Shown here one piece after another: positions 7,298 to 15,507 of a stretch of DNA of 64,000 nt; positions within the stretch are counted from its first letter, which is position 1, and every line of letters begins with the position of its first letter. Below the pieces are notes generated by a model. It was not told the DNA's origin. It searched no databases and worked only from the letters and a program-made list of their open reading frames with translations. Position numbers and translations under genes: made by a program. Source of the stretch: Streptomyces asoensis (GTDB lineage: Bacteria; Actinomycetota; Actinomycetes; Streptomycetales; Streptomycetaceae); contig NZ_BNEB01000003.1 of the NCBI RefSeq assembly GCF_016860545.1, positions 1,860,001-1,924,000 of the forward strand, read 5' to 3'.

Positions 7298-9000
7298 GCC
7301 CCACCACTCTTCCCGCCGCTGGTCCTGAACACGGGTACGTCACCTTCCTGGGTGCCGGACCCGGGGATCCGGGACTGCTGACTCTGCGCGCCGTGGAGGC
7401 ACTGGCACACGCGGACGTCCTCGTCGCCGAGCACGAGGTGCTCGACGTCGTACGGACGCACGCGAGGCCGGGCGTCGCCGTCGTGAACACGGAAACCGGT
7501 CCCTCCTCGGACCCGCTTCCGGGCACGGGCGCGCCCCTCCCGACGCTCGTTGACGCCACGTCAACAACCGCTGAGGTACCCGCTGTGCGCGATGCCGCAC
7601 ATCTTGTCATGGAGGCCGCGCGGGGCGGCAGGCGGGTCGTCCGTGCGGTGACCGGGGACCCGGGACTGGATACGTACGCGGCCGCGGAAATGCTCGCGTG
7701 CGCCGCGGCCGGTGTTCCCTTCGAGGTCGTACCCGGTGTCGCGGCCGCCGTCGGCGTGCCCGCGTACGCCGGTGTGCCGCTGCGGGACGCGCAGGGCGCG
7801 GACGTCCGGTTCGTGGACGCGCGCACCGCCTCGGACCGCTGCTGGACCGAGGTCGGGGCGTCCGACGGCACGGTCGTCGTGTCGACGACCCTCGACTCGG
7901 TGGCCTCGGCCGCCGGGGAACTGGTCTCGGCGGGGCGCAAGCCCGATACGCCGATGACGGTCACGGTGGCCGGTACGACGACACGGCAGCGGACGTGGAC
8001 GGCGACCCTCGGCACGATCGCCCAGACGCTGAAGCAGGCGAAGGTGCTGCCCTCCCCGGAGGGCGGCCGGCCGGTGATAGTCGTGGTCGGTGAGCGTTCC
8101 GCCCCCGCCCAGCGCGACCAGCTGTCGTGGTTCGAGTCCAAGCCGCTCTTCGGCTGGAAGGTCCTCGTGCCGCGTACGAAGGAGCAGGCGGTGTCGCTCT
8201 CCGACCAGCTGCGGTCGTACGGGGCCGTGCCGCACGAGGTGCCGACGATCGCCGTCGAGCCGCCGCGTACGCCCCAGCAGATGGAGCGGGCGGTCAAGGG
8301 CCTGGTGACGGGCCGCTACGAGTGGATCGCCTTCACCTCGGTGAACGCCGTCAAGGCGGTGCGCGAGAAGTTCGAGGAGTACGGGCTCGACGCGCGTGCC
8401 TTCGCGGGCATCAAGGTCGCCGCGGTGGGCGAGCAGACGGCGAAGGCGCTGATCGCCTTCGGCGTGAAGCCGGACCTCGTGCCGAGCGGTGAGCAGTCGG
8501 CCGCCGGGCTGCTGGAGGACTGGCCGCCCTACGACCCGGTCTTCGACCCGATCGACCGGGTGTTCCTGCCGCGCGCCGACATCGCCACCGAGACCCTGGT
8601 CGCCGGGCTCATCGAACTGGGCTGGGAGGTCGACGACGTCACCGCCTACCGGACCGTGCGCGCCTCGCCGCCGCCGGCCGAGACCCGTGAGGCGATCAAG
8701 GGCGGCGGCTTCGACGCGGTGCTCTTCACGTCGTCGTCCACGGTGCGCAACCTCGTGGGCATCGCCGGCAAGCCGCACAACGTGACCGTCATCGCGTGCA
8801 TCGGCCCGGCCACGGCCAAGACGGCCGAGGAGCACGGGCTGCGGGTCGACGTCATGGCGCCCGAGCCTTCGGCGCTCAAGCTGGCGGAGGCGCTGGCCGA
8901 CTTCGGGCTGCGCCGGCGGGCCGCGGCCCGGGAGGCCGGTGACCCGGTCAGCCGGCCGAGCGAGCGGCGCCCGGGCGCGCGGCGCAGGCGCGCCACCTGA
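7294..9000 (+). CDS. hemD: Uroporphyrinogen-III synthase fused to a degenerate C-methyltransferase-like domain
   Basis: Two-domain protein of 568 residues. Residues 14-265 resemble uroporphyrinogen-III C-methyltransferase (CobA/SUMT): YVTFLGAGPGDPGLLTLRAVEAL, VPFEVVPGVAAAVGVPAYAGVPL and PVIVVVGE are recognisable. The family's GGDPFxFGRG motif is replaced by TGDPGLDTYAAAEM (about 120-133), and the post-GAGPGDP segment is unlike active enzymes. Residues 270-540 are a good HemD cyclase: GWKVLVPRTKEQA, YEWIAFTSVNAVKAV, FDAVLFTSSSTVRNL. The C-terminus is Arg-rich. HemD activity is needed after hemC; whether the first domain still methylates is doubtful. Confidence 0.93.
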   Translation: MSPTTLPAAGPEHGYVTFLGAGPGDPGLLTLRAVEALAHADVLVAEHEVLDVVRTHARPGVAVVNTETGPSSDPLPGTGAPLPTLVDATSTTAEVPAVRDAAHLVMEAARGGRRVVRAVTGDPGLDTYAAAEMLACAAAGVPFEVVPGVAAAVGVPAYAGVPLRDAQGADVRFVDARTASDRCWTEVGASDGTVVVSTTLDSVASAAGELVSAGRKPDTPMTVTVAGTTTRQRTWTATLGTIAQTLKQAKVLPSPEGGRPVIVVVGERSAPAQRDQLSWFESKPLFGWKVLVPRTKEQAVSLSDQLRSYGAVPHEVPTIAVEPPRTPQQMERAVKGLVTGRYEWIAFTSVNAVKAVREKFEEYGLDARAFAGIKVAAVGEQTAKALIAFGVKPDLVPSGEQSAAGLLEDWPPYDPVFDPIDRVFLPRADIATETLVAGLIELGWEVDDVTAYRTVRASPPPAETREAIKGGGFDAVLFTSSSTVRNLVGIAGKPHNVTVIACIGPATAKTAEEHGLRVDVMAPEPSALKLAEALADFGLRRRAAAREAGDPVSRPSERRPGARRRRAT

Positions 9001-9022
9001 CCCTCGCGCCGACCACGCGCGT

Positions 9023-9059
9023 GCGGCCCCGTACCCGGCTGGACCGGGTACGGGGCCGC
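9023..9059. terminator. Bidirectional hairpin terminator between hemD and the amidase gene
   Basis: A perfect 16-bp GC-rich stem (9023-9038 with 9044-9059) has a 5-base loop. It lies between two convergent genes, 23 bp after the hemD stop and 25 bp before the end of the opposing gene. No U-run follows, which is usual for Streptomyces terminators. Confidence 0.85.
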
Positions 9060-9083
9060 TGTGCGTCCGGGCCGTGGCGCGGA

Positions 9084-11435
9084 CTACTTGAGGTACACCA
9101 GGCCGTCGGTCGTGACGGTCGGGCGTCCGGCGGTGCCCACGACGACGATCTTGACCGTGTGCTTGGCCGCGGTGGTCCAGGTCTTCGTCCAGACCGCCTG
9201 GCGGTACAGCGTGGTGGCCGATTTCAGGTCGACGGTGGCGGCCTTCGCGCCGTCGACGTAGACGTAGGCCTGGCCGGAGGTGCCGGCGCGCGAGACCGCC
9301 CAGGCGACGGAACGGCCGGTGAAGGTCCAGGTGAGGGCGGCTCCCTTGGTGCCGCTGGAGTAGGACTTGCCGCCGAGGTAGCTCGTGGAGGAGCGGGCGG
9401 TCCAGCTGCCGGACCTGGTGGCCGAGGTCTCCTGGAGGATCACGGGGGTGAAGGAGGACGAGGCCGTGCGCGCGTTGCCCGCGTAGTCGGTGGCCCGCAT
9501 CGACCAGGTGGTCGCGGCGCCGGGCTTGGCCGTACGGCTGGAGGTGGTCACCGTCGGGCCGAAGGTCGCGGCGGAGGGCGTCAGCAGCTGCACGGAACGC
9601 AGCGCCTTGTCGTCGGTGGCCTTCCAGCCGAGGGTGACCGGTACGGCGGTGGCGTCGATGGTGCCGGTGCGCAGGGAGAGCTTCGGGGCGGTGGTGAAGA
9701 CGGGGAGCGTCGTGTCCGCGACGACGGTCAGTGCGGCGGTCGTCGCCGTCCGGCCCGACTGGTGCACCGCCCGCACGGCGAGGGTGTGGCCGCCCGCCGG
9801 GAGGGTGGCGCTCGCCGAGGTCGCCGTGCCCGCCGTGGTGGCCACGGCCTTGCCGTCGGCCAGCAGCTCGAAGCGGGAGACCAGCGCGGAGGGGGTGGTC
9901 GCCGACCAGTTCACGGTGACGGCGCCGCGGGTGTGGTAGGCCGAGCCCGACAGGGTCGCGCCGCCGGCCACCGAGGTGATCTTCAGACCCTGCACCGGGC
10001 CTGCCGCGAGGGCGCGGACGGCGGGCAGCTGGTCGTAGAGCAGACCGCCGGGGCACTCCGTGTTGTAGCCGTCGCGGTGGCCGGAGATCCGGTCGAAGGC
10101 ATACGAGGTGCCCGCGGTGAAGCTCGTGCCGGACAGGTTCTTCTGGGTGGCGCCCGCGGTGAGCCGGCCGGTGCCGGCCGGGTCGATGCCGTACTGGCCC
10201 AGCTTCCAGGCGGCGAGCCGCGCGATGGAGGTCAGCGCGGCGTCGGTGCCGGCCGTCTTCGTGTGGTCACCGATCACGGCGACGGCCGCGGACTCCCGGT
10301 TCCAGCCGTAGGTGTGGGCGCCCAGCACCGGCAGGCCGACGCCGCCCTTGCGGCCCTCGTACAGCGTGCCGCACTTGTCGACGAGGAAGTTGTAGCCGAT
10401 GTCCTTCCAGCCGCTGACCTGCACGTGGTACGCGTAGATGCTGCGGATGACCGACGGCGTCTGGTCGCAGGTGTAGTCGTTGGTGCCGTCCGTGTGGTGC
10501 ACGAACATCACCTGCACGTCCTTGTTGTACTCCGGCGCGTCGGGGCTGATCGACTCGTCGGCGCCCCACTCGGCGCGCGAGCGGATCGGCGGCCGGGGCA
10601 CGGTGGACGGCGGCTCGGCGGGCGCGGGCGCGGCGGTGGGCGTCGGGCTCGCGGTCGGGGACGCGGAGCCCGTGGGGTCGGTCCCGGTCGCCGGGGGCGT
10701 GGGGTCGGCCGGGGAGGCGGTGACCGCGCCGGTGGGTTCCGCGGAGTCCGTCGGCACGGTGGTGACCGTGTCGGACGGGGAGGGCGGGGCCGGGTCGGTG
10801 GGCCCGGCCGGCGAGGCGGAGGGTTCGGCGGACGCGGAGTCCGTCGCGCCGGGGCTCGGCTCGGTGACGAAGCCCGCGGGCTCGGTGCCCGCGGTGCCGG
10901 TCGCCGTCGTACCGCCGGCCACGCCCGGGTCGACCAGGTCGACCCGCAGGCCCTCGGGCAGGGGGGCCGTGCCGCCGTCCTCGCGGGCGACCCGTACCTG
11001 GACGCCGTCGGAGGGGCCGACCCAGACCGGTTCGGAGGCGCCGCGCACCTTCGGGCCCGGTGTGTCCAGCGGGTCGGCGTCGAGCCCGAGGTCGTGCCAG
11101 GCGCTCCACTCACCGGTGGCGACGCCGCGGGTGCGTACCTGCGCGGTGCCGGAGAGCCGCTCGGCACCGCCGTTCCAGGTGACGCCGAGCAGGGAGAAGG
11201 GCTCGGTGTCCGTGCGGGGCAGCTCCAGACGGCCCGGCGATGCCCCCTTCAGCGTGAGGTCGTAGACCTTCACCGGCCGCTCGGGCCGGGCCTGCGGGCG
11301 GGCGGACGGGTGGGCCACGGCGTAGGTCACCACCCCGCCGCCGCCCACGAGCACCGCGCCGAGCGTCAGCCAGGCCCTTCTGCGCAATCCCATCGGTCTG
11401 TACGCACGCGTTGTGCTGCGACCACGTCGACCCAC
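9084..11435 (-). CDS. Secreted peptidoglycan recognition protein / N-acetylmuramoyl-L-alanine amidase
   Basis: Secreted PGRP/amidase-2 type zinc hydrolase of the cell wall, about 783 residues. A signal segment (LRRRAWLTLGAVLVGGGGVVTYAVA) leads into a beta-rich region and then a long Pro/Ser/Thr/Glu linker, probably a wall-spanning spacer. The PGRP domain follows: RSRAEWGADESI, MFVHHTDGTNDY (first zinc His), YNFLVDKCGTLYEGRKGG and ISGHRDGYNTECPG (His and Cys ligands). The C-terminal 300 residues are two Ig-like repeats (SRFELLADGKAVATT; SVQLLTPSA) and a beta-sandwich end domain. The GTG at 11435 has an AGGGGTGGGG site; the ATG at 11393 has none but remains possible. Confidence 0.9.
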   Translation of the reverse strand: MGRRGRSTTRAYRPMGLRRRAWLTLGAVLVGGGGVVTYAVAHPSARPQARPERPVKVYDLTLKGASPGRLELPRTDTEPFSLLGVTWNGGAERLSGTAQVRTRGVATGEWSAWHDLGLDADPLDTPGPKVRGASEPVWVGPSDGVQVRVAREDGGTAPLPEGLRVDLVDPGVAGGTTATGTAGTEPAGFVTEPSPGATDSASAEPSASPAGPTDPAPPSPSDTVTTVPTDSAEPTGAVTASPADPTPPATGTDPTGSASPTASPTPTAAPAPAEPPSTVPRPPIRSRAEWGADESISPDAPEYNKDVQVMFVHHTDGTNDYTCDQTPSVIRSIYAYHVQVSGWKDIGYNFLVDKCGTLYEGRKGGVGLPVLGAHTYGWNRESAAVAVIGDHTKTAGTDAALTSIARLAAWKLGQYGIDPAGTGRLTAGATQKNLSGTSFTAGTSYAFDRISGHRDGYNTECPGGLLYDQLPAVRALAAGPVQGLKITSVAGGATLSGSAYHTRGAVTVNWSATTPSALVSRFELLADGKAVATTAGTATSASATLPAGGHTLAVRAVHQSGRTATTAALTVVADTTLPVFTTAPKLSLRTGTIDATAVPVTLGWKATDDKALRSVQLLTPSAATFGPTVTTSSRTAKPGAATTWSMRATDYAGNARTASSSFTPVILQETSATRSGSWTARSSTSYLGGKSYSSGTKGAALTWTFTGRSVAWAVSRAGTSGQAYVYVDGAKAATVDLKSATTLYRQAVWTKTWTTAAKHTVKIVVVGTAGRPTVTTDGLVYLK

Positions 11436-11652
11436 GACGAAAACCCCACCCCTGTAAGCAACCGGCAACGATCGGACGGGGCCGCTTGACACTTGTACGG
11501 CCCACGTAAAGCAAGCGGTGTCCGGCCGGAAAACATCACACCTGGCCGGATCCCGCTCGTGCGGAGCGCCGCGCAAGGCGGGGTGCGGGGGGTGCCGAGG
11601 GCCGACGGGGCGTCGGCAAAGGGGGTGCCGGGGCGGGCGTAGCGTAGGGGGC

Positions 11653-12645
11653 ATGACGAAGTACGGATCCTTCCCCGGTACGCGTCCCCGGCGGCTGCGC
11701 ACCACCCCCGTCATGCGGCGCATGGTCGCGGAGACCCGGCTGCACCCGGCCGACTTCATCCTCCCCGCGTTCGTGCGGGAGGGCGTGAGCGAGCCCGTGC
11801 CGATCCAGGCCATGCCCGGCGTCGTGCAGCACACCCGGGACAGCCTCAAGAAGGCCGCGCTGGAGGCCGTGCAGGCGGGGATCTCCGGGATCATGCTCTT
11901 CGGCGTGCCGGAGGAGTCCAAGAAGGACGCGCTCGGGACGCCGGGGACGGATCCGGACGGCATCCTCCAGCTCGCCATCCGCGACGTGCGGGCCGAGGTC
12001 GGGGACGACCTGCTCGTCATGTCCGACCTGTGCCTGGACGAGACGATCGACCACGGGCACTGCGGGGTGCTGGACGACGAGGGGCGCGTCGACAACGACG
12101 CCACCCTCGAGCGGTACGCGGAGATGGCCCAGGTCCAGGCCGACGCCGGCGCCCATGTCGTCGGGCCCAGCGGGATGATGGACGGGCAGATCGGGGTGAT
12201 CCGCGACGCCCTCGACCAGATCGGGCGGGAGGACGTCTCGATCCTCGCCTACACGGCCAAGTACTCCTCCGCCTTCTACGGCCCCTTCCGGGAGGCCGTC
12301 GGGTCCTCGCTCAAGGGCGACCGCAAGACGTACCAGCAGGACCCCGCCAACCTCCGTGAGTCGATGCGCGAACTGGCGCTGGACCTGGAGGAGGGCGCCG
12401 ACATGGTCATGGTGAAGCCGGCCGGACCCTACCTGGACGTGCTGGCCCGGGTCGCCGACGCCGTGGACGTGCCGGTCGCCGCCTACCAGATCTCCGGCGA
12501 GTACTCGATGGTCGAGGCCGCCGCCGAGAAGGGCTGGGTCGACCGCGACCGGGCGATCTTCGAGACGCTGACCGGCATCAAGCGGGCCGGGGCGCGGAAC
12601 ATCCTCACCTACTGGGCCACCGAAGCGGCCCTGAAGCTGCGGTAG
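11653..12645 (+). CDS. hemB: Delta-aminolevulinic acid dehydratase (porphobilinogen synthase)
   Basis: Condenses two 5-aminolevulinate molecules to porphobilinogen; 330 residues, typical size. Both active-site lysines are visible: LAYTAKYSSAFYGPF and MVMVKPAGPYLDV. The metal-site region is SDLCLDETIDHGHCGV, which has two cysteines, so a zinc-using or mixed metal site is plausible. It is separated from hemACD by the opposing amidase gene and has its own promoter. A TAGCGT element at 11640-11645 sits seven bases before the ATG with no ribosome binding site, suggesting a leaderless transcript. Confidence 0.97.
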   Translation: MTKYGSFPGTRPRRLRTTPVMRRMVAETRLHPADFILPAFVREGVSEPVPIQAMPGVVQHTRDSLKKAALEAVQAGISGIMLFGVPEESKKDALGTPGTDPDGILQLAIRDVRAEVGDDLLVMSDLCLDETIDHGHCGVLDDEGRVDNDATLERYAEMAQVQADAGAHVVGPSGMMDGQIGVIRDALDQIGREDVSILAYTAKYSSAFYGPFREAVGSSLKGDRKTYQQDPANLRESMRELALDLEEGADMVMVKPAGPYLDVLARVADAVDVPVAAYQISGEYSMVEAAAEKGWVDRDRAIFETLTGIKRAGARNILTYWATEAALKLR

Positions 12646-12697
12646 CCGGCCCTGGTGGCCCGCTCCGGTGGTCCGGCCGGGCCGTTCCGGCCGGGGC

Positions 12698-13456
12698 TCA
12701 CCAGCTGAGCGCGTCGTCCCGGTCCTGCTGCCAGTACGTCACCGTCAGCGAGCTGTCGTAGTAGACGCCCTTGGCGGGCAGGGACGGCATCGCGGAGGCA
12801 CCGCCGTCGCTGTTCGGGGTGTAGCCCTGGAAGGCGACGGCCAGCTTCTTCGCCGTCGTGCCCCCGTCGCCGCTGCCGTCGGCGGCCGAGAGCAGGACCC
12901 CGGCGTAGCCGGACTCACCGGGCGCGAGACTCGTCACCGCCTGCGGCTGCGTCTCCTCGGCGGCCTGCGGCGCCCACTGCATCTCGTCGAAGCGCAGCAC
13001 CGGCCAGTAGGTCAGGTCGCACAGCTTGCTGCCGGTGTTGGTCACCGTGATCAGCATGTGGTTGAGCGGCCGGGCCAACGGCTGTGCGGTGACCTTGGTG
13101 TTCGAGCCGTTGCACAGGACACGGGACGCGGTGCCGCCGGTGCCCGTGCCCTTCCCGGTGCTCTTTCCCGTGCTCGTGGCGGTGCCCTTGCCGATGCCCT
13201 TGCCGGTCGAGCCGGACGTGCCGTCAGCCAGGTCCGAGGAGGTGCCGGCCGGCTTCGTGTCCGCGCCGGTCGCCGAGCCGGCGGCGGAACCGGACGCGGC
13301 GCCGGGCCCCGTCTGCTGTGCGGTGGCCGTCGACGAGTCCGACGCCGGCTGTGACGCGCCCTCGTCCTGGACGCCCGTCCCGTTCTGGCACGCCGTGAGC
13401 GCGAGGGCGGTCAGGGCGGTGACGGCGAGCAGGTGGCGGGTGCGGCGGATACGCAT
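12698..13456 (-). CDS. DUF4232-type lipoprotein
   Basis: Exported lipoprotein of 252 residues. The signal peptide RRTRHLLAVTALTALALTAC ends in a lipobox with Cys at about residue 22. A 90-residue Ser/Thr/Gly/Lys-rich spacer follows and includes short GK repeats (GSTGKGIGKGTATSTGKSTGKG). The C-terminal half is a DUF4232-like beta-sandwich (PLARPLNHMLITVTNTGSKLCDLTYWPVLRF ... GESGYAGVLLSAAD). ATG at 13456 follows GGAGAGGGA. Function unknown; such proteins sit on the outer membrane face. It diverges from the HTH membrane protein gene. Confidence 0.82.
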   Translation of the reverse strand: MRIRRTRHLLAVTALTALALTACQNGTGVQDEGASQPASDSSTATAQQTGPGAASGSAAGSATGADTKPAGTSSDLADGTSGSTGKGIGKGTATSTGKSTGKGTGTGGTASRVLCNGSNTKVTAQPLARPLNHMLITVTNTGSKLCDLTYWPVLRFDEMQWAPQAAEETQPQAVTSLAPGESGYAGVLLSAADGSGDGGTTAKKLAVAFQGYTPNSDGGASAMPSLPAKGVYYDSSLTVTYWQQDRDDALSW

Positions 13457-13644
13457 GGTGAAGTCCCTCTCCGGAAAGCCGGGTTGAAGCGGCGTGCTTG
13501 GATGGCCAAAGCTTGTGGGGGGATCCGTCCCGTCCGCCACGACCGGCGGACGATCAGGGACGCTGGAATGCCGGCACCGGGTCCGACCTGGGAGAACAGA
13601 CCGTCCCTGGAACGCGGGGACGGGACACGGGGAGTGGAGGAACG

Positions 13645-15039
13645 GTGTCGGCGACCGAGTTCGCGGAGCTGCTGCGGGAGCTGAAGGAACGGTCCGGGCT
13701 CAGCTACGGGACGCTCTCGAAACGGCTCCACATGAGTACGTCGACGCTCCACCGCTACTGCAACGGGGACGCCGTCCCCACCGACTACGCGCCCGTCGAG
13801 CGGCTCGCCCGGCTCTGCAAGGCATCGCCGCAGGAGCTCGTCGAGCTGCACCGGCGGTGGGTGCTCGCGGACGCGGTGCGGGGCAGGAAACCGGAGCCGA
13901 GGGGCACGGCGGGCACCGGCGCCGCCGGGACCGGACCCGGTACGCCCGACGCCCACGCCACGCCCACGGCGGAAGCCGAGGGCGCGGGAGCCGCGGGAGC
14001 CGGGGGAGCCGGGGGAGCCGAGGGCGCGGAAGCGGGAGGAGCCGGGGGAGCGGAGGGTGCGGAAGCCGGGGGAGCCGGGGGAGCCGGGGGGGCGGCGGGT
14101 GGGGGTGGTCGTCGGGTCCGGCGGTCCCTGGTCCTCGCCGGGGCAGGTGCCGCGGCCGCCCTCGGCTCCGTCGTACTGGCGCTCGCCCTGACCCTGCCGG
14201 GCGGCGGGTCCGGCGACGGGGACGACGGCCGCCCGGCGGGGAACGGGACGTCCGTGCAGGGCAGGGGAGCGCAGGGCACCCCCTCCTCGCCTGCGTCCGC
14301 CTCCGCCTCCGTGTCGGTGAAGCCGTCCGCCTCGGCCCCGGCGGCGGGGCCCGCCTCGCCGTCCGCCTCCGCGGCAGCCTCCTCGGCGGCGCCGGGTACG
14401 GACGCGGGGGCCGGTGACTCCGTCCCGCTGACGGTCAGCACCCGCCCCTACGCCTGGATCGACCCCTGTAGCCAGCACTACCTGATCGAGCGGGGGCCGG
14501 AGGGGGTCAAGCCGCCGCCCGTGGAGCAGGACGCGCCCGCCTGGGTGGCCCGGCACAGAGCGGTGTCGGCGGGCGAGCAGTTCGTGCAGATCACCGTGCA
14601 GGGGACCGGCGAGAAGACCGTCGTGGTGGAGAGCCTCACGGTCCGGACCGTCGCCAAGGCCGCGCCGCTCGCCTGGAACGACTACGCCATGGGATACCCG
14701 GGCGTCGGCTGCGGCGGCGGTATGCCGACGCGCGCCTTCTCCGTCGCGCTCGACGCGGCCCGGCCGTCGCTGGTGCCCGAAGCGGGGCACAGGGACTTCC
14801 CGTTCACGGTGAGCGAGTCCGACCCGGAGGTCTACTACGTCACCGCCGACGCCTCCGCGTACGACGTGCGCTGGTACCTGGAGCTCGCCTGGTCCAGCGG
14901 CTCGCGGCACGGCACGGTGACGATCGACGACGAGGGGAAGCCCTTCCGCACCAGCGGGAACAACGGACGGCCGGACTACGAGTTCCCGCTCGGCGGGTTC
15001 GCGTGGAACCGGGTGGGGGCCGCCACCGCGACGCCGTGA
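13645..15039 (+). CDS. Membrane-anchored HTH (XRE-like) protein with Ala/Gly-rich linker
   Basis: Protein of 464 residues that probably couples a cytoplasmic DNA-binding head to an extracytoplasmic domain. The HTH occupies residues 5-70 (AELLRELKERSGLSYGTLSKRLHMSTSTLHRYCNG). Residues 109-155 are almost only Ala, Gly and Glu, with an exact tandem GGAGGAEGAEA (120-130 and 131-141). One membrane segment lies at 161-184 (SLVLAGAGAAAALGSVVLAL). A Ser/Ala/Pro spacer and a beta-rich domain of about 190 residues follow (DPCSQHYLIERGP...). GTG at 13645 follows GGAGG. The external domain's ligand is unknown. It is divergent from the DUF4232 lipoprotein and may regulate it. Confidence 0.82.
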   Translation: MSATEFAELLRELKERSGLSYGTLSKRLHMSTSTLHRYCNGDAVPTDYAPVERLARLCKASPQELVELHRRWVLADAVRGRKPEPRGTAGTGAAGTGPGTPDAHATPTAEAEGAGAAGAGGAGGAEGAEAGGAGGAEGAEAGGAGGAGGAAGGGGRRVRRSLVLAGAGAAAALGSVVLALALTLPGGGSGDGDDGRPAGNGTSVQGRGAQGTPSSPASASASVSVKPSASAPAAGPASPSASAAASSAAPGTDAGAGDSVPLTVSTRPYAWIDPCSQHYLIERGPEGVKPPPVEQDAPAWVARHRAVSAGEQFVQITVQGTGEKTVVVESLTVRTVAKAAPLAWNDYAMGYPGVGCGGGMPTRAFSVALDAARPSLVPEAGHRDFPFTVSESDPEVYYVTADASAYDVRWYLELAWSSGSRHGTVTIDDEGKPFRTSGNNGRPDYEFPLGGFAWNRVGAATATP

Positions 15040-15061
15040 CGGCACTGCCCGGCAGGACGCC

Positions 15062-15274
15062 TCACCGCTTCAGGGTGCTGGAGCCCGACGGGCCCTCGTC
15101 GCGCAGGCCCTGGCCGTCGTGGCACGCGGTGAGGGTGAGCGCCGCCACGGCGGTCAGCGCGGCGGCGATCAGACGGAGTCGTCCGCCTGCGCGGCCGTTT
15201 CCGCCCCTGCGGCTGCGGCTGCGGCTGGGGCTGGGGCATAGGGGGCGGTCGGGGTTCGTGGGGCGTGTGGGCAT
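15062..15274 (-). CDS. Small lipoprotein consisting of little more than a signal peptide
   Basis: Reading frame of 70 residues with a basic start, a hydrophobic segment LRLIAAALTAVAALTLTAC carrying a lipobox, and only about 20 residues after the Cys (HDGQGLRDEGPSGSSTLKR). The post-Cys sequence resembles the start of the DUF4232 lipoprotein 2 kb away (QNGTGVQDEGAS), so it may be a truncated paralogue. It is convergent with the HTH membrane protein gene, 22 bp away. It could be a remnant instead of a working gene. Confidence 0.5.
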   Translation of the reverse strand: MPTRPTNPDRPLCPSPSRSRSRRGGNGRAGGRLRLIAAALTAVAALTLTACHDGQGLRDEGPSGSSTLKR

Positions 15275-15507
15275 GGGGTCAGCCTGGGGTGCGCGGACGC
15301 CCGGCTTCCAGATCCGCCGCGCAAGTCGGGACGCCCCGGCGGTCCCATGGTCTCTGAGCTGCGGGAACGTCGACGGGCCGGGACGGGATCCGGGACGGCG
15401 GTCCGTCGTGCACCTTCCTTCGGGACCCGGTCCGGACCCCTTCCGGCCCGCTGTCCACATGGCAGAATCCCGCGTGTAGAGGGCATGTATCTCCCTAGGG
15501 TGCGGGC

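Noticed and set aside
7561..10056. 831-codon minus-strand frame across hemD and the amidase
   Set aside because: Arg/His/Pro-rich composition typical of a GC-rich antisense frame; it crosses a strong terminator and two supported genes.
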